From: Kalmusia sp. IMI 367209
Taxonomy: Eukaryota; Ascomycota; Dothideomycetes; Pleosporales; Didymosphaeriaceae
Direction of reading: 5' to 3'
Length of the DNA: 64,000 nucleotides
Assembly (NCBI GenBank): GCA_027946365.1
Contig: JAPEUQ010000006.1
Location: 1,426,001-1,490,000 of the forward strand
Position numbers and translations under genes: made by a program. Positions 22,506 through 34,641 of the stretch are shown here, one piece after another. The notes below the pieces were generated by a model. That model was given only the letters and a program-made list of their open reading frames with translations, ran no database searches and had not been told where the DNA came from. Within the stretch, counting starts at the first letter, position 1. Each line of letters opens with the position of its first letter.

Positions 22506-23128
22506 TCAATATGTGGTTCCCTCCGGGGGCTGGGGTAGCTTCTTGTGTTGTGGCAAAGCCATGTACCTATATACTTTAGCATTCATGCCTCGCATCTGAG
22601 TAGAGACATTCTCACCTTCGAAGCTCAATCAAGATAGTTTCCATGGTGAAGTCCCGTTTCCACTGAGCTAGGCAAGGCACCTTCGTGGGGTCGACCTTGA
22701 TCTCCGTCAGCCTGGTAATTCCCACCAAGTACTCAGAACATGTACCTTTCCATTCCGCTGATCGACACAGGGCAGATTTATCTTGGAAGTAAAGGAGATC
22801 TCCGGAGGCAAGTCGGGGTAGTCGGGACCACAATGGATCTTGACACTATAGATGCGGTTCTCGTGGACGCTCTACGACTAGTGTTAGTCATGAGTGAGCT
22901 AGGGTAAGAAGCATCGGGAGCGTACGTGAGGAGGGCCGAGGATGGTACCATTCCAGTCCGACATCAATAGGTCATCTCCATTGTCGAGACCGTACGAGCA
23001 TGCCTCTGTTGGGATTTAGTGACTGCAGGATATGATGCATGGGTGCAATCAATACCAGCTCCAAGGCCCTTTTCGCCTTTCTCCAACTCCTCCAGAAGGC
23101 GGAAGTTGCGTGGTACTTTTGCGCCCAT
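22506..23128 (-). CDS. MMS2: Ubiquitin-conjugating enzyme variant MMS2
   Basis: Catalytically inactive E2 variant that pairs with Ubc13 to build Lys63-linked ubiquitin chains, for example on PCNA in error-free DNA damage tolerance. Five small exons on the minus strand: 23056-23128, 22926-23005, 22746-22871, 22616-22695 and 22506-22566. The four introns are 50-54 bp and the product is 139 residues, the normal family size. Spliced segments read [76 protein letters not shown] and [10 protein letters not shown]. The segment where a true E2 has its catalytic cysteine does not keep the E2 active-site motif, as expected for a UEV. The gene is divergent from MON2, 421 bp away. Confidence 0.95.
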
Positions 23129-23549
23129 TTCTACGGTCGTAAGGAAGGTAGGTGGTCGTGTGTCTAATGTCTGAGCAAGGTGGGCTGTACCCCGCAATCA
23201 ACCTGTATGATGAAGGGCGATTGTTCACAAAGGGTTGTGTATATTTGGGAGCGGCCGCTGCGAGAATAGACTGATGGAATCGAGTGTCAGCGCAGTGAAC
23301 GAAAGATATGAGGGGAGATGCGGCTGTATCTCAGGATCCAGATCGCGGTGGTGCCTGTCAGTCGCCTTGGCGAGAGCTAAAAGGCCTACCGGGGTCCAAG
23401 GCTCAGCTTATGTAATACAATTCCACCTGACAGGTCGCCTGTTTCATTGCTCTCACTACGTATTATGCCGCAGCAAGCTTTCGGGCTCTTCTGTTTGAAA
23501 GACCTAGTTAATCCTCGAGCGCCCTGATGCCCCGGCCACGGCCCCGAGA
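23129..23549. promoter_or_regulatory. Divergent promoter region, MMS2 / MON2
   Basis: 421 bp between the two start codons. A short frame at 23235-23498 has no features. No named element seen. Confidence 0.45.
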
Positions 23550-26500
23550 ATGACAGCACAGATCCTGGCGGCTGAGCTAGGAAACCTCATTCAAGATTCC
23601 AAGCGCAAGAACACCGAGCTAAGGAACGCGGCAGAGAAAGCACTGCAAGACCTAAAGTCACTTCCTATAACATCAGAAGCGCAGCTATCTGCCGGCAAGT
23701 ATTCGTTGAGCAATCACACAGAACCAGCGCTGAACTTGAACCAGACCTATCCCGGCGGCCTCATTTCATTTCGCCGTTCCTCATTGCATGCAACACGCGC
23801 AATGCCAAATTCGGCTCTACGGGCATCTCTTGCCTGCAAAGACTCAGCGTTTCCAAATCTTTACCAAGAGAACGACTGACAGAGGTGCTTGATGCACTCA
23901 AAGATTCCGTTTCATTAAGTAACGTCTCCTGTATTGCTATAAGAAAGAGGACCTGACGGAGAAAAGGCCACGATGTACAGCTAAAGATTCTGCAAACATT
24001 GCCGTCATTGGTGCAAAACTACCCAGTTGAGATCCGTAGTGAATCTCTATCCACTGTGCTACATATTTGCTCAGCCCTTCAGAATGCAAAGAATTTCGCT
24101 GTCAGCAACACAGCCGCAGCTACGTTACAACAACTAGTCATTGCTATATTTGATAGAGTTGCAACAGAAGATGGTAAACCGCTTTGTTCTCTCGTGCATT
24201 TCTATGCTTATTTTGATGTAGAAAAATCGCTTGAGATACCTACGGTCACTGAGGTCCCTGCAGATGACGTAACGGTATCTGTCAGACCGGCTGCGCATGA
24301 TGCTTTCAAGGTATGAGCGTTCTGAATATCGTGCATATAGTGCTGAGTTTTGCAGGTTTTCAATGATCTAAACCTCCTCATCACAGGGGAGAAAACAGGG
24401 TTCATCCGCTTTTCTCCGATACCGTCTACTTCCATTCTCGAAGTCATTGAAGCGATATTATCCAACCATGCCGAGGTCATGACAACGCATGCGGAACAAA
24501 TCCACATCCTACGTTCTTTGCTCATGCCGACTATCATTCGTTCCTTATCCGATCGATTGTCGTTCCCAATTACACTACGCATCATCCGCATCCTGAATTT
24601 GCTAATTCGTAATCACCTCACTATCATGCCCTCGGAGTGCGAGATTGCTCTTGGATTATTGAATCATATGCTCGACCCCGAAGCATCGAGCTCGTGGAAA
24701 CGAGCACTGTGTCTGGAAGTCTTTCGAGGAATCTATTCTGATTCTCGGCTGCTGTTGCAGATATATTCTCATTTTGACGAGCAAGAAGGCAAGAAGAATA
24801 TATTTGGAGACAATCTGGCCTCCTTTGTTCGCCTGGCGACTGAACGACCTGCAGTAATTGGGCTAGGGCAACAAACATCTCTACCAGCTAATCGAAATGA
24901 AGGGAAAGATAGTGCATCCGATCAAGCCGTTGCAGAGGCCGGTGCACTTGCCGGCGTGATCGGCGGTCCTATGACTGAGACAAACACCGGTAGTCACCCT
25001 GCTGGGATCAGCATGCAGTGGAGTACTTTAAAAACACCATGCATCGAGCATCTCGATAAAGCAGAGCCGCCGGCTCTACCAGAAACCTACATTTACAGCT
25101 TGGTTTTGACCTGCATTACAAATGTTTCTGAGAGCTTGGCGAAATTCGTGTTACCGCTCACCGTTCACAACGAAGGAAAGAGCAAGAGAAAGACTAAGAC
25201 GGAAGAGAACCCGAAGTCTGAACAAGAGGCCGGGTCGCCTACCTCATCCTCACGCAGATTGTCGCGAGCTCAATCTTTCCGAAAAAAGACAATCCCAGTC
25301 AACCCACTGTCCCTAGAAGACCATCCTGCGTACGCGTATGTGCAAACATCAGCGACCTTGGTCAATGAGTGTTGGCCTGCGATTCTTGCAACTTGCTCGA
25401 CTTTTCTTAACGCAGCCTTGGACACGGACTATTATCGAGCTTTAGTGCGCGCAATACAAAAAGTCACGCAGGTCGCTGGTCTGCTCGTACTATCCACACC
25501 TCGGGATGCATTCCTCACAACTCTTGCAAAAGCAGCAGTCCCATCAAGCATGGTTCTGGCCAATGTTGCGTCACCTAAATCCCCACCTGGGGACCATTCT
25601 GGTACTCTTTCGAATGCAAAGGCGCTGCTGAATGTTGATAATCTTATGAGTCAAGCATCTTCAGCTCTGGAAAAGAATCGGCGCCCTTCTCACGATGTCA
25701 GTTTTCCATTACTAGGCGCTCGAAATCTTCTTTGCCTACGTGCGTTACTCAATCTGGCTATTGCTCTTGGTCCCACCCTGCACTCCGCTTGGTCGATTGT
25801 ATTCGAGACGCTACAGGTTGCAGATCTGGTCATGGCATTTTCAAATCAGGGTGGCTTACGCACGCCAGGAGGATCAGGAAGTCGTTCCGAATCATACATG
25901 TCTTCAGAGAAGATAGAAGCGGAGACCTCGGCTGTACAAGCAGCTGCTCGAAGACTCTTCGAGAGTACCGTGGATTTCCCCAATGAATCTTTTGTGGAAG
26001 TTCTCCAGGCTTTGTGCGGGCTGATACAGACCGGTAGCAGCACAGAAAGTGGCGAGCAAACTCCGTCGAACCTTGGCCGCCCAAAGGTCCTACATCAGCG
26101 ACGTCTTGGAAGTGTATCTGGCATGTCGCTAAGTACCGACTCAAATTCAAGAGACTCAGCCTTCGCATTGAACAAGATCGGAGAACTTGCCGGCTTGAAT
26201 GAAGAGAGACTTGCCAGTTATCCACCAGATGACAGTGGATGGGATATATTGGTGACTGAGCTTGTCCGATACTCTGTTGATAATCGAAAAGCAACGGCAA
26301 CTAGGTTACTTGCTGCAGATATTCTCTGCCGCACAGTCAAGGAAGTCGCAGAAATATCAATATCTGAGGAAGAACGCAACGAGGTTCAAGCTCGCGTTCT
26401 TTCAGCTTTGCAGAAACAAATATCGTCCTTATACCAAGACGGCTTGGACTATGATTCGTACACCGACACTGATGCTAGAGTTCATCAAATAGCTCTCGAG

Positions 26501-28843
26501 TCAATGAAAAGCGTTATCGAACACTGTGGCGAATCGTTGGTTGCAGGCTGGGTATCAGTGTTCGGCAGTTTGCTGAGCGTATTTTCACCTTCCTCGCCTA
26601 GCAGCGATAGAGCAACCTCTGAAATAGCTCACAAAATCGGTCATTTACCAGACACCGTCGAAGTCATCTCAAAATCATTAGCTCGGACAGCATTTGGTAC
26701 GGTCCAACTTGTCTGCTCTGACTTTCTTGCTGCCGTCCCGGAAACTTCCCTCTCAACCCTGCTTGAGCTCTTACTTCAATTTTCTTGTCAGCAAGAAGAC
26801 CTAAACATGTCACTCACGGTAAGTATATTGTGAGAATGAGTATTCGTAACTAATAGTCTGTAGGCAGTCACCTTTTTTTGGAATGTTTCGGACTTTTTAC
26901 ATGCCCGCAGCGACCTCTCGCAATTACCAACCTTGGTGAACGGTGCCACAGAACAAGAACATGTTCCACAAATCGTAAAGATGAAGTCAAAAGAGGGTAA
27001 TACACCTGCGCTTTGGCTGCAAGTCCTCCTAAACTTGTCGACAATAACAACGGACAAGCGAGCGGAGCTCCGCAATTCTGCAATCCAAAGCATCCAGCGG
27101 ATTTTCGAGAATTACGTTGATCAACTTTCTCCTGAAGCGTGGATGCTATGCCTCCGGAGTGTATTATTCGGCATGGTGGGCTCCAATATCGCCGTTCAGA
27201 ACCAAATACGAACGCAATCAGCCAGCACAGACGACGAAATAGCAGCGTGGAATGACACGACAAATACAGTGCTCAGTTCCATAAGCAAATCTATCTCGAT
27301 GTACATGATCAAGATGGATGATGCGACTAGGTTAGGCGAGGCATGGTCTGACCTGTTAGATCACTGTCAGCGATACTTTAATTGCGGCTCTCATGCTCTA
27401 GGTGCCTCCGTTTTCAACATGATCACTGAGGTGCTCTCTCGGATGGATAGCGAGAAGGCATTAGGCACTCAAGCTCTACTAAAAACGGCAAACATCTGGA
27501 CGAGTTATTTTGACCAGCGAGAGTCTTGGGACCAGAGGCCGGAAGATAACCAAGAAGCTTTCGTTGCTTATGCCGAGGCTTTCAAGGCTATATATCGACT
27601 GACTGACAAATGCCTCTTTCTCGAAGACTTGATCCAGATGCTCCGAAACCTTGAGGCTTGTGTCGTAGAGTCTCATGAAGCACCTTACTCATCAGACGTC
27701 GATCATATGACGACCCTACAGGCTCGTGTGATAGAGTGTGTTTCCATAGTCCGCACGGATAACGAAAAAATTCCTCAATTTCTTCTCCGGACGCTCAGCA
27801 GCTTTACTGTCCTCCCATATTCGTCTTTAGCAGCAAATCCAGAGAAACGAAGCCCTACGTTCGTCGCACTTTCAAAAGCCTCAATGACCTTGCTACAATC
27901 CATCATCGTCAAGCATGTTGCTGACGAGGAAATATACAAGGACGGCGCGGTTCACTTGGTCCTTAGCAGTCTCGAGAAACCAATACGAGAGAAATACATT
28001 TGGCAACGCGAAGGCAAACTTCCCACAATTTGGCAGAAAGCAACTTCTACCGCAGTTGCCATCCTCGAGCCCACTCTCCCTTACATCAACAAGCTGGAAA
28101 CCGAACCTCTAAAATCCCTCTGGACTCAGATCATCGCCATCACAAACGGCGTCACCCGCGCCCAACTTTCCACCTGCCCTCCCACCCTCGGCAAAGATGA
28201 AGTCTTTGATATCGATGCCTTCACTAAACTTCGCTCCCTCATCACCCTACCTCTTGGCTCCTCTACCCTCCCCGACTCACTCCGCCGCACATACACGCGC
28301 AACCTCTTCGAGACATCCATCCTCCACGCGCCTGCCCCCAGTGCAATTCCTGACCTCACTAACAGCCCACTGGAAGAGCTGTACAAAGTGCACCTCGGCC
28401 GCACCGACGATCCAACGCCTACTTTCCGTCCTAACATCTCATACGCTTGCCTCTCTGAGCTTTTCACCCTCGTTGCGGTTCATGATAGCAGCCCCGCCCG
28501 CATCAAACTCGCGCAGGCAGCGGCTCCGTACCTCATTCTTCGCGCCGCGCTCCCGCTGCGTGCTTATATTGCGGATCATCCGCTGCGAGGACGCATGCCG
28601 CAGCCTGAAAGCCAGCGACGAGAGCTGTTATTTGTGTTAAGGGAATTAGGAAAGTTGGAAAGCGAGACGGCTGCGATTCCGGATGCGGAGGGGGTGAAGA
28701 GCAGGGTTAAGAAGCATTTGCATCGGGTGTATCCGCTGCTTGTTAAGGCTATGAGGGTATCGAGGGGGGATGTGGAGGTGTTTGAGGGGTTGGTTGGGTT
28801 GGTGGACATGGTAGGGCTTGAGTTTGGGGTCTTGGATGAATAG
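23550..28843 (+). CDS. MON2: MON2-like Golgi trafficking protein
   Basis: Large HEAT/armadillo scaffold related to Sec7-type Arf-GEFs but without a Sec7 domain; acts at the trans-Golgi/endosome. Six exons: 23550-23694, 23745-23918, 23967-24173, 24222-24310, 24356-26818 and 26864-28843, giving 1685 residues, normal for fungi. The N-terminus has the Dcb-type segment (AAELGNLIQDSKRKNTELRN; spliced DLSRRPHFISPFLIACNTR, HDVQLKILQTLPSLVQNYP and EDEKSLEIPTVTEV), followed by the HUS-type middle (FNDLNLLITGEKTGFIRF) and the C-terminal domain (ITTDKRAELRNSAIQ). Intron 1 (23695-23744) is a GC-AG intron with GCAAGT donor; the GT at 23699 would break frame. Intron 3 (48 bp) is a multiple of three with no stop, so its retention would add 16 residues. 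Intron 5 has a strong GTAACTAAT branch. Confidence 0.93.
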
Positions 28844-29152
28844 ATGAAAAATTGATAAGCACCCTAATCTCTGGATGCAGTCTTCTACGAGATGGTTTCA
28901 CTTGAAAAATGCATGGAATCACTGCAATAATTTCTGAATCGATGATGAAATGTGAATTTTATAAGCATATAGGTAATTCCTGGGTATCATCCGCTCATGG
29001 CTCATAACATCGTGACACCGGCCAGTAACCCGCATATCCTCGCTGTCCCACCCGATCAAAATAAAACTTTTAGGTGTTGTCACTGACCGAAGTCTAGGAA
29101 AAAGAGCAGCAACTGAGACTGCGATCAAGAGAGGACCCCGTAACTCCCATCT
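28844..29152. other. Spacer between convergent genes
   Basis: 309 bp, 3' flanks of MON2 and the BED/Zn2Cys6 gene. Nothing else seen. Confidence 0.5.
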
Positions 29153-31592
29153 TCACAGCCCGGAAATGATCTTGCCCACGTGTTTCAACTCCCATTCCTT
29201 TGGATCTTCTCCCACGAACTGAGCGTCCCGCTTTTCAGCCAGCAACTCGTTCGTGATATTAATGCCTTCGTACCACCCGCGTACTCTATCATCAATGTCA
29301 TCGCCCCACATTACCAACATACCGTCCGTAGACCGTGGTTGAGGTTTCGGAGGAACACCTCGCATCTTGAGCAGCATGAAGAGAATATCGCTGAAGCGTT
29401 CGCCTTGCTGGGAGTAATACGCGGGCTGCTTATCAAACGGCCATTTGAGCCACTTTCGATTCTGTTGGGAGTGATCGAGGTCATTCGAAGGCGCAGATCG
29501 GAGTGCTTGTGCAAGATTATCGTCCGTGGTGTGCTGGCTTGGGTGTGCATGCGTTGAATCCGCAATTGGTGTTGACAATTCATTCTGGTCTTCCCAGGTG
29601 CGAAAGAGCCAGCACATGCGTTCTACACAGGCCAGTAGAATTACAGCAACGAGGAAAGTCTCGAAAGGATTGGCTTGTTGGCGCTGAAGGAGACGGCGCT
29701 CGAGATCGTTCATGACGGTTCGAGATAGACATGCTGCGCGCTTTTCTGTAGCGCTCATAAGTTGTGTTTTGATAAGACTGTAAGAGGCTTGATTGTTAGC
29801 TGACGTTATGGGTGTCCGGCTGGTATTTTCCAAATCGGAAGGAGTTATGGTAGATGGAGCCATTGTCGGGGCCAGTGAAGGGTTCGAAAAAAGATGCCAC
29901 TTCAGAGCAGGCGAGGTAAGGATTCTTGTGAGAATCCATAGCTCCAACACTTTGGTTAGGAGACCATCTTTGTTCGTTGAGTTGGTACCACATGCTGTAT
30001 CTATGGTGCTTTTCATGAAAGAAGAGTCCTCCGACTCGAAGAACGAGGGCACGATTTGCTTGACGTACAAGTCCAATTTTCCAGTTGCATCATCCTCACT
30101 GTCAATAACCTCCAGCTGAGAAGCGAAGATTGCGGCGAAGATGGCAGGGTCGATATCCGCATGAGCGAGTGCTTTGCACTTTAGCGGCGTGAAAGTAGCG
30201 ACAATGCCCGAATCCGGGTAATGAGTGGCTTCTATCCGGCCTGGTGTCTGTTCAAGTCGCACCTGACCCTTGGCTTGGCTGACTGCATGAAAGGCTAATA
30301 CTGCGTGAAGACCAGCAGAGTACAGATTGAACTCTTCCGCTATTCGCGTACGTATACAAGGCTGCTTCCACAATCGCGCGCTCTCGACGTTCTGGCACGT
30401 ATTGCAAGGGTTATCTCCTGAACAAGGCTTCTTCAGCATGCGACAACGAATGCATGCCCCTCGTTTCCGAACTTCCTGGACCTCTTTTCGCCTTGAGTCT
30501 GAAAACCGCCCGCGTACTTTCGGTTTAGCAGGTTTCTGATTGACACTGAAGTCTGTGGTAAAGTGTGCCTGTGTACCGTTTGGATTCATTGCAATTGGGC
30601 GCGGGTGTGAGGTGGCTTTCGTGCCAGTCTCGTCGACAGCAAACTGCTGCTTATTCCCTTGGTCGGGAAGTAAAGGATCTATCGAATTCTGCCACGGCCG
30701 GGCCTGAGTATGGAAGAACTTATCAGACATTCCAGGGTTGGACATATTGAGCTCTGGTTCCAATGTGAGACCGCCAGTATTCAATGGAGTAGATCGTTTG
30801 CAGCCGATGCGGCCATAACGAGCGATGGGACTATCTGTGCCATGGAGCCAGCGCCCATATGCGGTGATACTGGAGGAGAGTGGTGCAGTGGCCCGTTGAA
30901 TTGGTAGATGGACGGTAGGGAAGCCAGACTCTGAGATAAAGCGCCCGTATCAGTTTCTGGTCTGTCGTCGTGTACCAGATACTCTTCAAAGAGCCCCTGA
31001 TTCTCTTGCATGCCACCAATGTGTGCTTGCTGTTGCTGTTGCTGTTGATGCACTTGTTGCTGGTGCTGCTGCTGTTGGTGCTGCTGCTGCTGGTGCTGAT
31101 GCTGCTGATGCTGCTGAGTGGGCGGTGTCCTGCGCTGTTTCGGGGGCACGCGCTTGCCAGACAGGTTGAGGTGTTGCCGGGAGACCTCAGCGAGCGTCTC
31201 CAGCGCCGAAAGTCCCTGCTTCGAAGGAGTGAAGGGCAGATTCATCGTCTGGCCGGCCTGCAGGGGGCCCGCCGCGGGCTGAGAAAGGGCGGGCAGGTCG
31301 GGGAGCTCGTGAATTTGCAGCAGGGCGCGCTGCCGGTCGCGGAGAGGCAAAGCGGGGCATTTTTTGACGAGGTGGTTCGTGAGGCTATCTATACGGCCCT
31401 TGGGGAACTGTGCCGCCAATCAGTCTATGCATCTCTGACATTTGCGAGGCGGGGGAAATTGAAAATGCGGTGGGCTACACCGACCTTTTCGCCGCACGAC
31501 TTGCACGTGTGCTGGTAGCGATTGCTTGCGTCCTCGAGTTTCGGTCCGCGCTCGAAGAACTCCAGGATCAACTGATTTGGACGTCTCCCCAT
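29153..31592 (-). CDS. BED-like plus Zn2Cys6 zinc-finger transcription factor, with Gln/His tract and one frame break
   Basis: Putative nuclear regulator with two zinc modules. Exon 1 (31485-31592) begins MGRRPNQLILEFFERG and carries a CxxC (TCKSCGEK). A 77-bp intron (GTCGGT..GCACAG) joins exon 2, which completes the BED-like finger with GRIDSLTNHLVKKCP. Next come a Pro-rich linker and a long Gln/His tract. Coding sense then changes frame near 30783: the first frame stops right after AANDLLH, while NTGGLTLEPELNMSNPG continues two bases on, so one base seems missing or a weak intron is hidden. The Zn2Cys6 cluster follows (RGACIRCRMLKKPC, NPCNTC), then a 400-residue effector region to the stop at 29153. 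About 787 residues if the break is an indel. BED fingers are common in chromatin and transposon proteins; combination with a C6 cluster is a fungal arrangement. Targets unknown. Confidence 0.75.
31027..31115. repeat. CAG/CTG-type microsatellite encoding Gln/His tract
   Basis: Imperfect trinucleotide run (CTG, TTG, GTG, ATG units on the plus strand) inside the BED/Zn2Cys6 gene; on the coding strand it reads as Gln with interspersed His. Such tracts change length easily by slippage. Confidence 0.85.
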
Positions 31593-32121
31593 GGCGGCGG
31601 AGTGAAGCGTGGAGTGGTTGTTTTAGGGCGCGCACAAATTCTGCCGGGGCGGTGAAGGTGGGGGAAGACGCGAATCGCAGCCGCTGCTTTATTACATCAC
31701 CCGCACTACAGATGCGGGCGAGCGAATCCATCGATAGCATGTCAGCATACACTGCACAAACGAACTGGCAAACGCCGGTCCGCACGAGTGGTACGAAGCG
31801 ATTTCCCCCCACCACACAGTGGCACAGAGTGGGACTCAGAAAATAATACCATCTGATGTTTATTGGGGCGTGCATTGACCAGTTCGTCACAGATTAGAAA
31901 GTAGTTGAACATTGGAATGTATTTTGTGTCAATATCGTGCTCATCACCCACATAGCATGCCAATCCATAGAGAAGCAAGCATGGACCCAGAATATGACAA
32001 GCTCGCAAGACCGAAGTCTGCTGCGAGGCCTTGATTCGAGTCTGCCCAACCATTTCGCTAGCCGTTGGTAATCATTGTCCCATCAAATTGTCCTTGAACG
32101 CCCGTAGCGAAATGCATGCAT
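31593..32121. other. Intergenic, promoter of the BED/Zn2Cys6 gene
   Basis: 529 bp between two minus-strand genes; open frames here are short and featureless. Confidence 0.45.
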
Positions 32122-33029
32122 CTACGCAACCTCTTCGATCTTCTTGCTACCGGAAGCTTCTGCCTTGTCATCGCCCTCAAGCGCGGGCATGTCCTCGTCA
32201 TCCTCCTCATCGTCGCTGCTCTCGCCCTCGCCCTCGAGGCCCTCCATGCCTGGGAGACCACCTGCGGCCTGGGCGGCGCCGAGCTTGCTGAAGTCAATGC
32301 CGCCGAACCCGCCCTCGCCGCCCATGGGGTTCATCTTCGACATGTAGTCCTCATCGTCGGGAGCCTCGTCCTGCTCGTCCTCATCGACCCACTACACAGA
32401 GTCAGTCATGCGCACTCCATTACAGTCTCCAAAATCGATTTATCTCACGTACCTTGTCGAAGTTTGTCTTCAAGAAATGCACCTTCTTGCCGTCCTTGAG
32501 CAACCTGGGCCAGAACTCCTCCTTGAGCTCCTTCTTGCGTAGCACCAACTCGATGTCGCGGCCGGTGTGGTGAATCTTGGACTCCTTGGGATCGATCTCG
32601 GCGAAAAATTCAAGCTCGAGGGCATATGTGACCTTCTTGGACGTTGAGGTGCCCTTGAAGATGAGTTTCGTGGGTTGCAGGTCGAGCTGCTTGTCTGACT
32701 CGGGAACGTCGGTCGCAACGATGGTGAGAAAGATGTAGTTCTTCTCAGCCTCAGTGCTCGATGAGCGCTGTGCCCAAGTGACTGGTGAGTGTCAGCGGAG
32801 TTCAGCTATACATGAGTGTCCCCGCAATGCATCAACACGAGCAAAGCCGATTCTGCGCACGATGTTGTTTTGTGAGTAATGTTCTAATTTCCATTACTAG
32901 TTGAAGGTTCGCATACGTGCGTACGAATCCGCAACAGGCACTATATCGCATAAAGGCGCGATGCATGGAATCTAGAGCTAGAGGTGTTGGGGGAGGCTGC
33001 AGCTTACCTTCTGGAACGATGGTAGACAT
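32122..33029 (-). CDS. wos2: HSP90 co-chaperone p23 (Wos2/Sba1)
   Basis: Binds ATP-bound Hsp90 and slows its ATPase, stabilising client complexes; cytosolic/nuclear. Exons 33008-33029, 32453-32781 and 32122-32391 give 206 residues. Introns are 226 bp (GTAAGC..CACCAG) and 61 bp (GTACGT..TGTGTAG). The first exon encodes only MSTIVPE; splicing gives VTWAQRSSSTEAEKNYIFL, the start of the CS domain. The CS domain runs to FLKTNFDKWVDEDEQDE, with the conserved FAEIDPKESKIHHTGRDIEL. The C-terminal tail is Gly-rich (FGGIDFSKLG) and then acidic (EGEGESSDDEEDDEDMP), as in fungal Wos2. The start is divergent from VPS24, about 700 bp away. Confidence 0.95.
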
Positions 33030-33734
33030 ATTGGGAAGTGCGGGGTGTGTGTGCGATGTGGAAGCGATTGGTCGTTTACTGGTAGTAGGGAGTCGGGACG
33101 TCGTACGTGTCGTGCCGTGTCTTGCAAAGTCTTGTGTATGAGAGGTCGAGGATGAGTGAAGGAAGAAGAAATGCTCAGGTGCAGGGGCCTAGCGTGGCGA
33201 GGCTGGTGGAAAGCAATGGAAGCTGTATGGAAACTCAGCCCCGCAGCGACTGCCTGCTTGACAAAGATGCAAATTCTGTATCTGCAAAGCTGTAATGAAA
33301 ACTCGCAAGCTTGACTCAATTGACGAGGCTTTCGTAATCGGGGGCGGTGAGAACCAATATTGAGCGTGGAAGCTGGTGGCTCGGTGGGTTGCGCCTGCCC
33401 CGCGAACGCGAACGTCACCAAGCTTGGACCAGTCTCCCTGGACCGCAGCGTGAGCGCTTCCAAGGCTTCAATGTTACCTTGTTCACCGTGGTGTTTACAG
33501 CGCATCGACCCTGACCTTTAGCTTTCCCTTTCACAGTCGCTTTCACGACCAGGAACCCGTTACGTACCTGTGGCCTACCTGCACACTCATCCACCACGTC
33601 GCCAATCCCGTCTCTCGGCACACCCACAAGTGCGCTCGGTTGACAAACACTACCTGCAGTCATAGCCGCATGCTCTAACAGCCCATTTTGACCATACCAA
33701 TCCGCTTCACTGGCTACATCTGGGCGAACACAAC
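33030..33734. promoter_or_regulatory. Divergent promoter region, p23 / VPS24
   Basis: 705 bp between two start codons; several short frames, none supported. No named element seen. Confidence 0.4.
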
Positions 33735-34471
33735 ATGGAGACCATTCGCGGTCTCCTCTGGAAGCCAACGCCAGAGGAGCAGGTAAGCACCCCCGCATGG
33801 TTGCTTTCCTCTCTCCCTCTGCCTAACAGTACCACAGAAACGCAAATGCAATGCACTCGTACGGCAGAACGTGCGGAAACTCGACCGCGACATCCAACAA
33901 CTCAAGCAGACCGAGCAAAAAGACCAAAAACTTCATCCTCCAGTCCTCGAAACGCGCACAACGAAACCCCTCCATGGCCAAGCAGGCAAACCAAGACGTC
34001 CGCACCTTTGCGCGAGAACTCATTCGCGTAAGGAAGCAAAGTGGCCGATTACAAACAAGCAAGGCGCAGCTTCAGTCGGTGCAAATGCAGGTTAACGAGG
34101 CGTTCTCGGTGCGCAAGATTGAGGGTAGCATACGCGCGTCAACGGGCATTATGAAGGACGTGAACTCGCTTGTCCGTTTACCAGAGTTAACGGGGACTAT
34201 GCGTGAGCTCTCTGGCGAGCTCATGAAAGCAGGCATCATCGAGGAGATGGTTGGAGACACTCTAGATGATAGTGCGTTGATGGAGGACGAAGATGAGGAG
34301 GCAGAGGGTGAGGTGGACAAGGTGCTATCGGAGATATTGAAGGACAGGCTTCCAGCGAGCAAGGCGAGCGAAGAAGTACTTCCCGCTGCGCCGGTGGAGG
34401 AGGAGGAAGAGGAGAACCAAGAAGAGATGCTTGCGCAGATGAGGAGTCGCCTACAAGCCCTGCAGAATTGA
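33735..34471 (+). CDS. VPS24: ESCRT-III subunit VPS24 (CHMP3), frame broken at an A5 run
   Basis: ESCRT-III filament subunit that works with Vps2 and Vps4 in endosomal membrane scission. Exon 1 (33735-33782) encodes METIRGLLWKPTPEEQ. A 55-bp intron (GTAAGC, CCTAAC branch, CCACAG) leads to KRKCNALVRQNVRKLDRDIQ. At the A5 run 33917-33921 the coding frame moves by one base: upstream reads QQLKQTEQK, downstream reads KTKNFILQSSKRAQRNP. With four A residues the two join without loss and give 226 residues, the usual length. The rest is intact: core helices (MAKQANQDVRTFARELIRV, VNEAFSVRKIEGSIRAS), an acidic linker, and the C-terminal MIT-interacting helix (MLAQMRSRLQALQN). No intron can explain the shift. 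An essential trafficking gene being dead is unlikely; an assembly indel is my reading. Confidence 0.92.
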
Positions 34472-34641
34472 GAGATTACAGTTGTGTGGATACCGGCATA
34501 ATTAGAGTCATGATTGGAGTTATAATTGGAGTCAGGGGATTTGTGTTGATGCGAGGCCGTTTGCCGGCGCTTTGGTATCTAGATTCTATATTGTTCATGC
34601 TCATGCTGATGCAAGTCTAAACTACGGTATGCCCTGATTTC

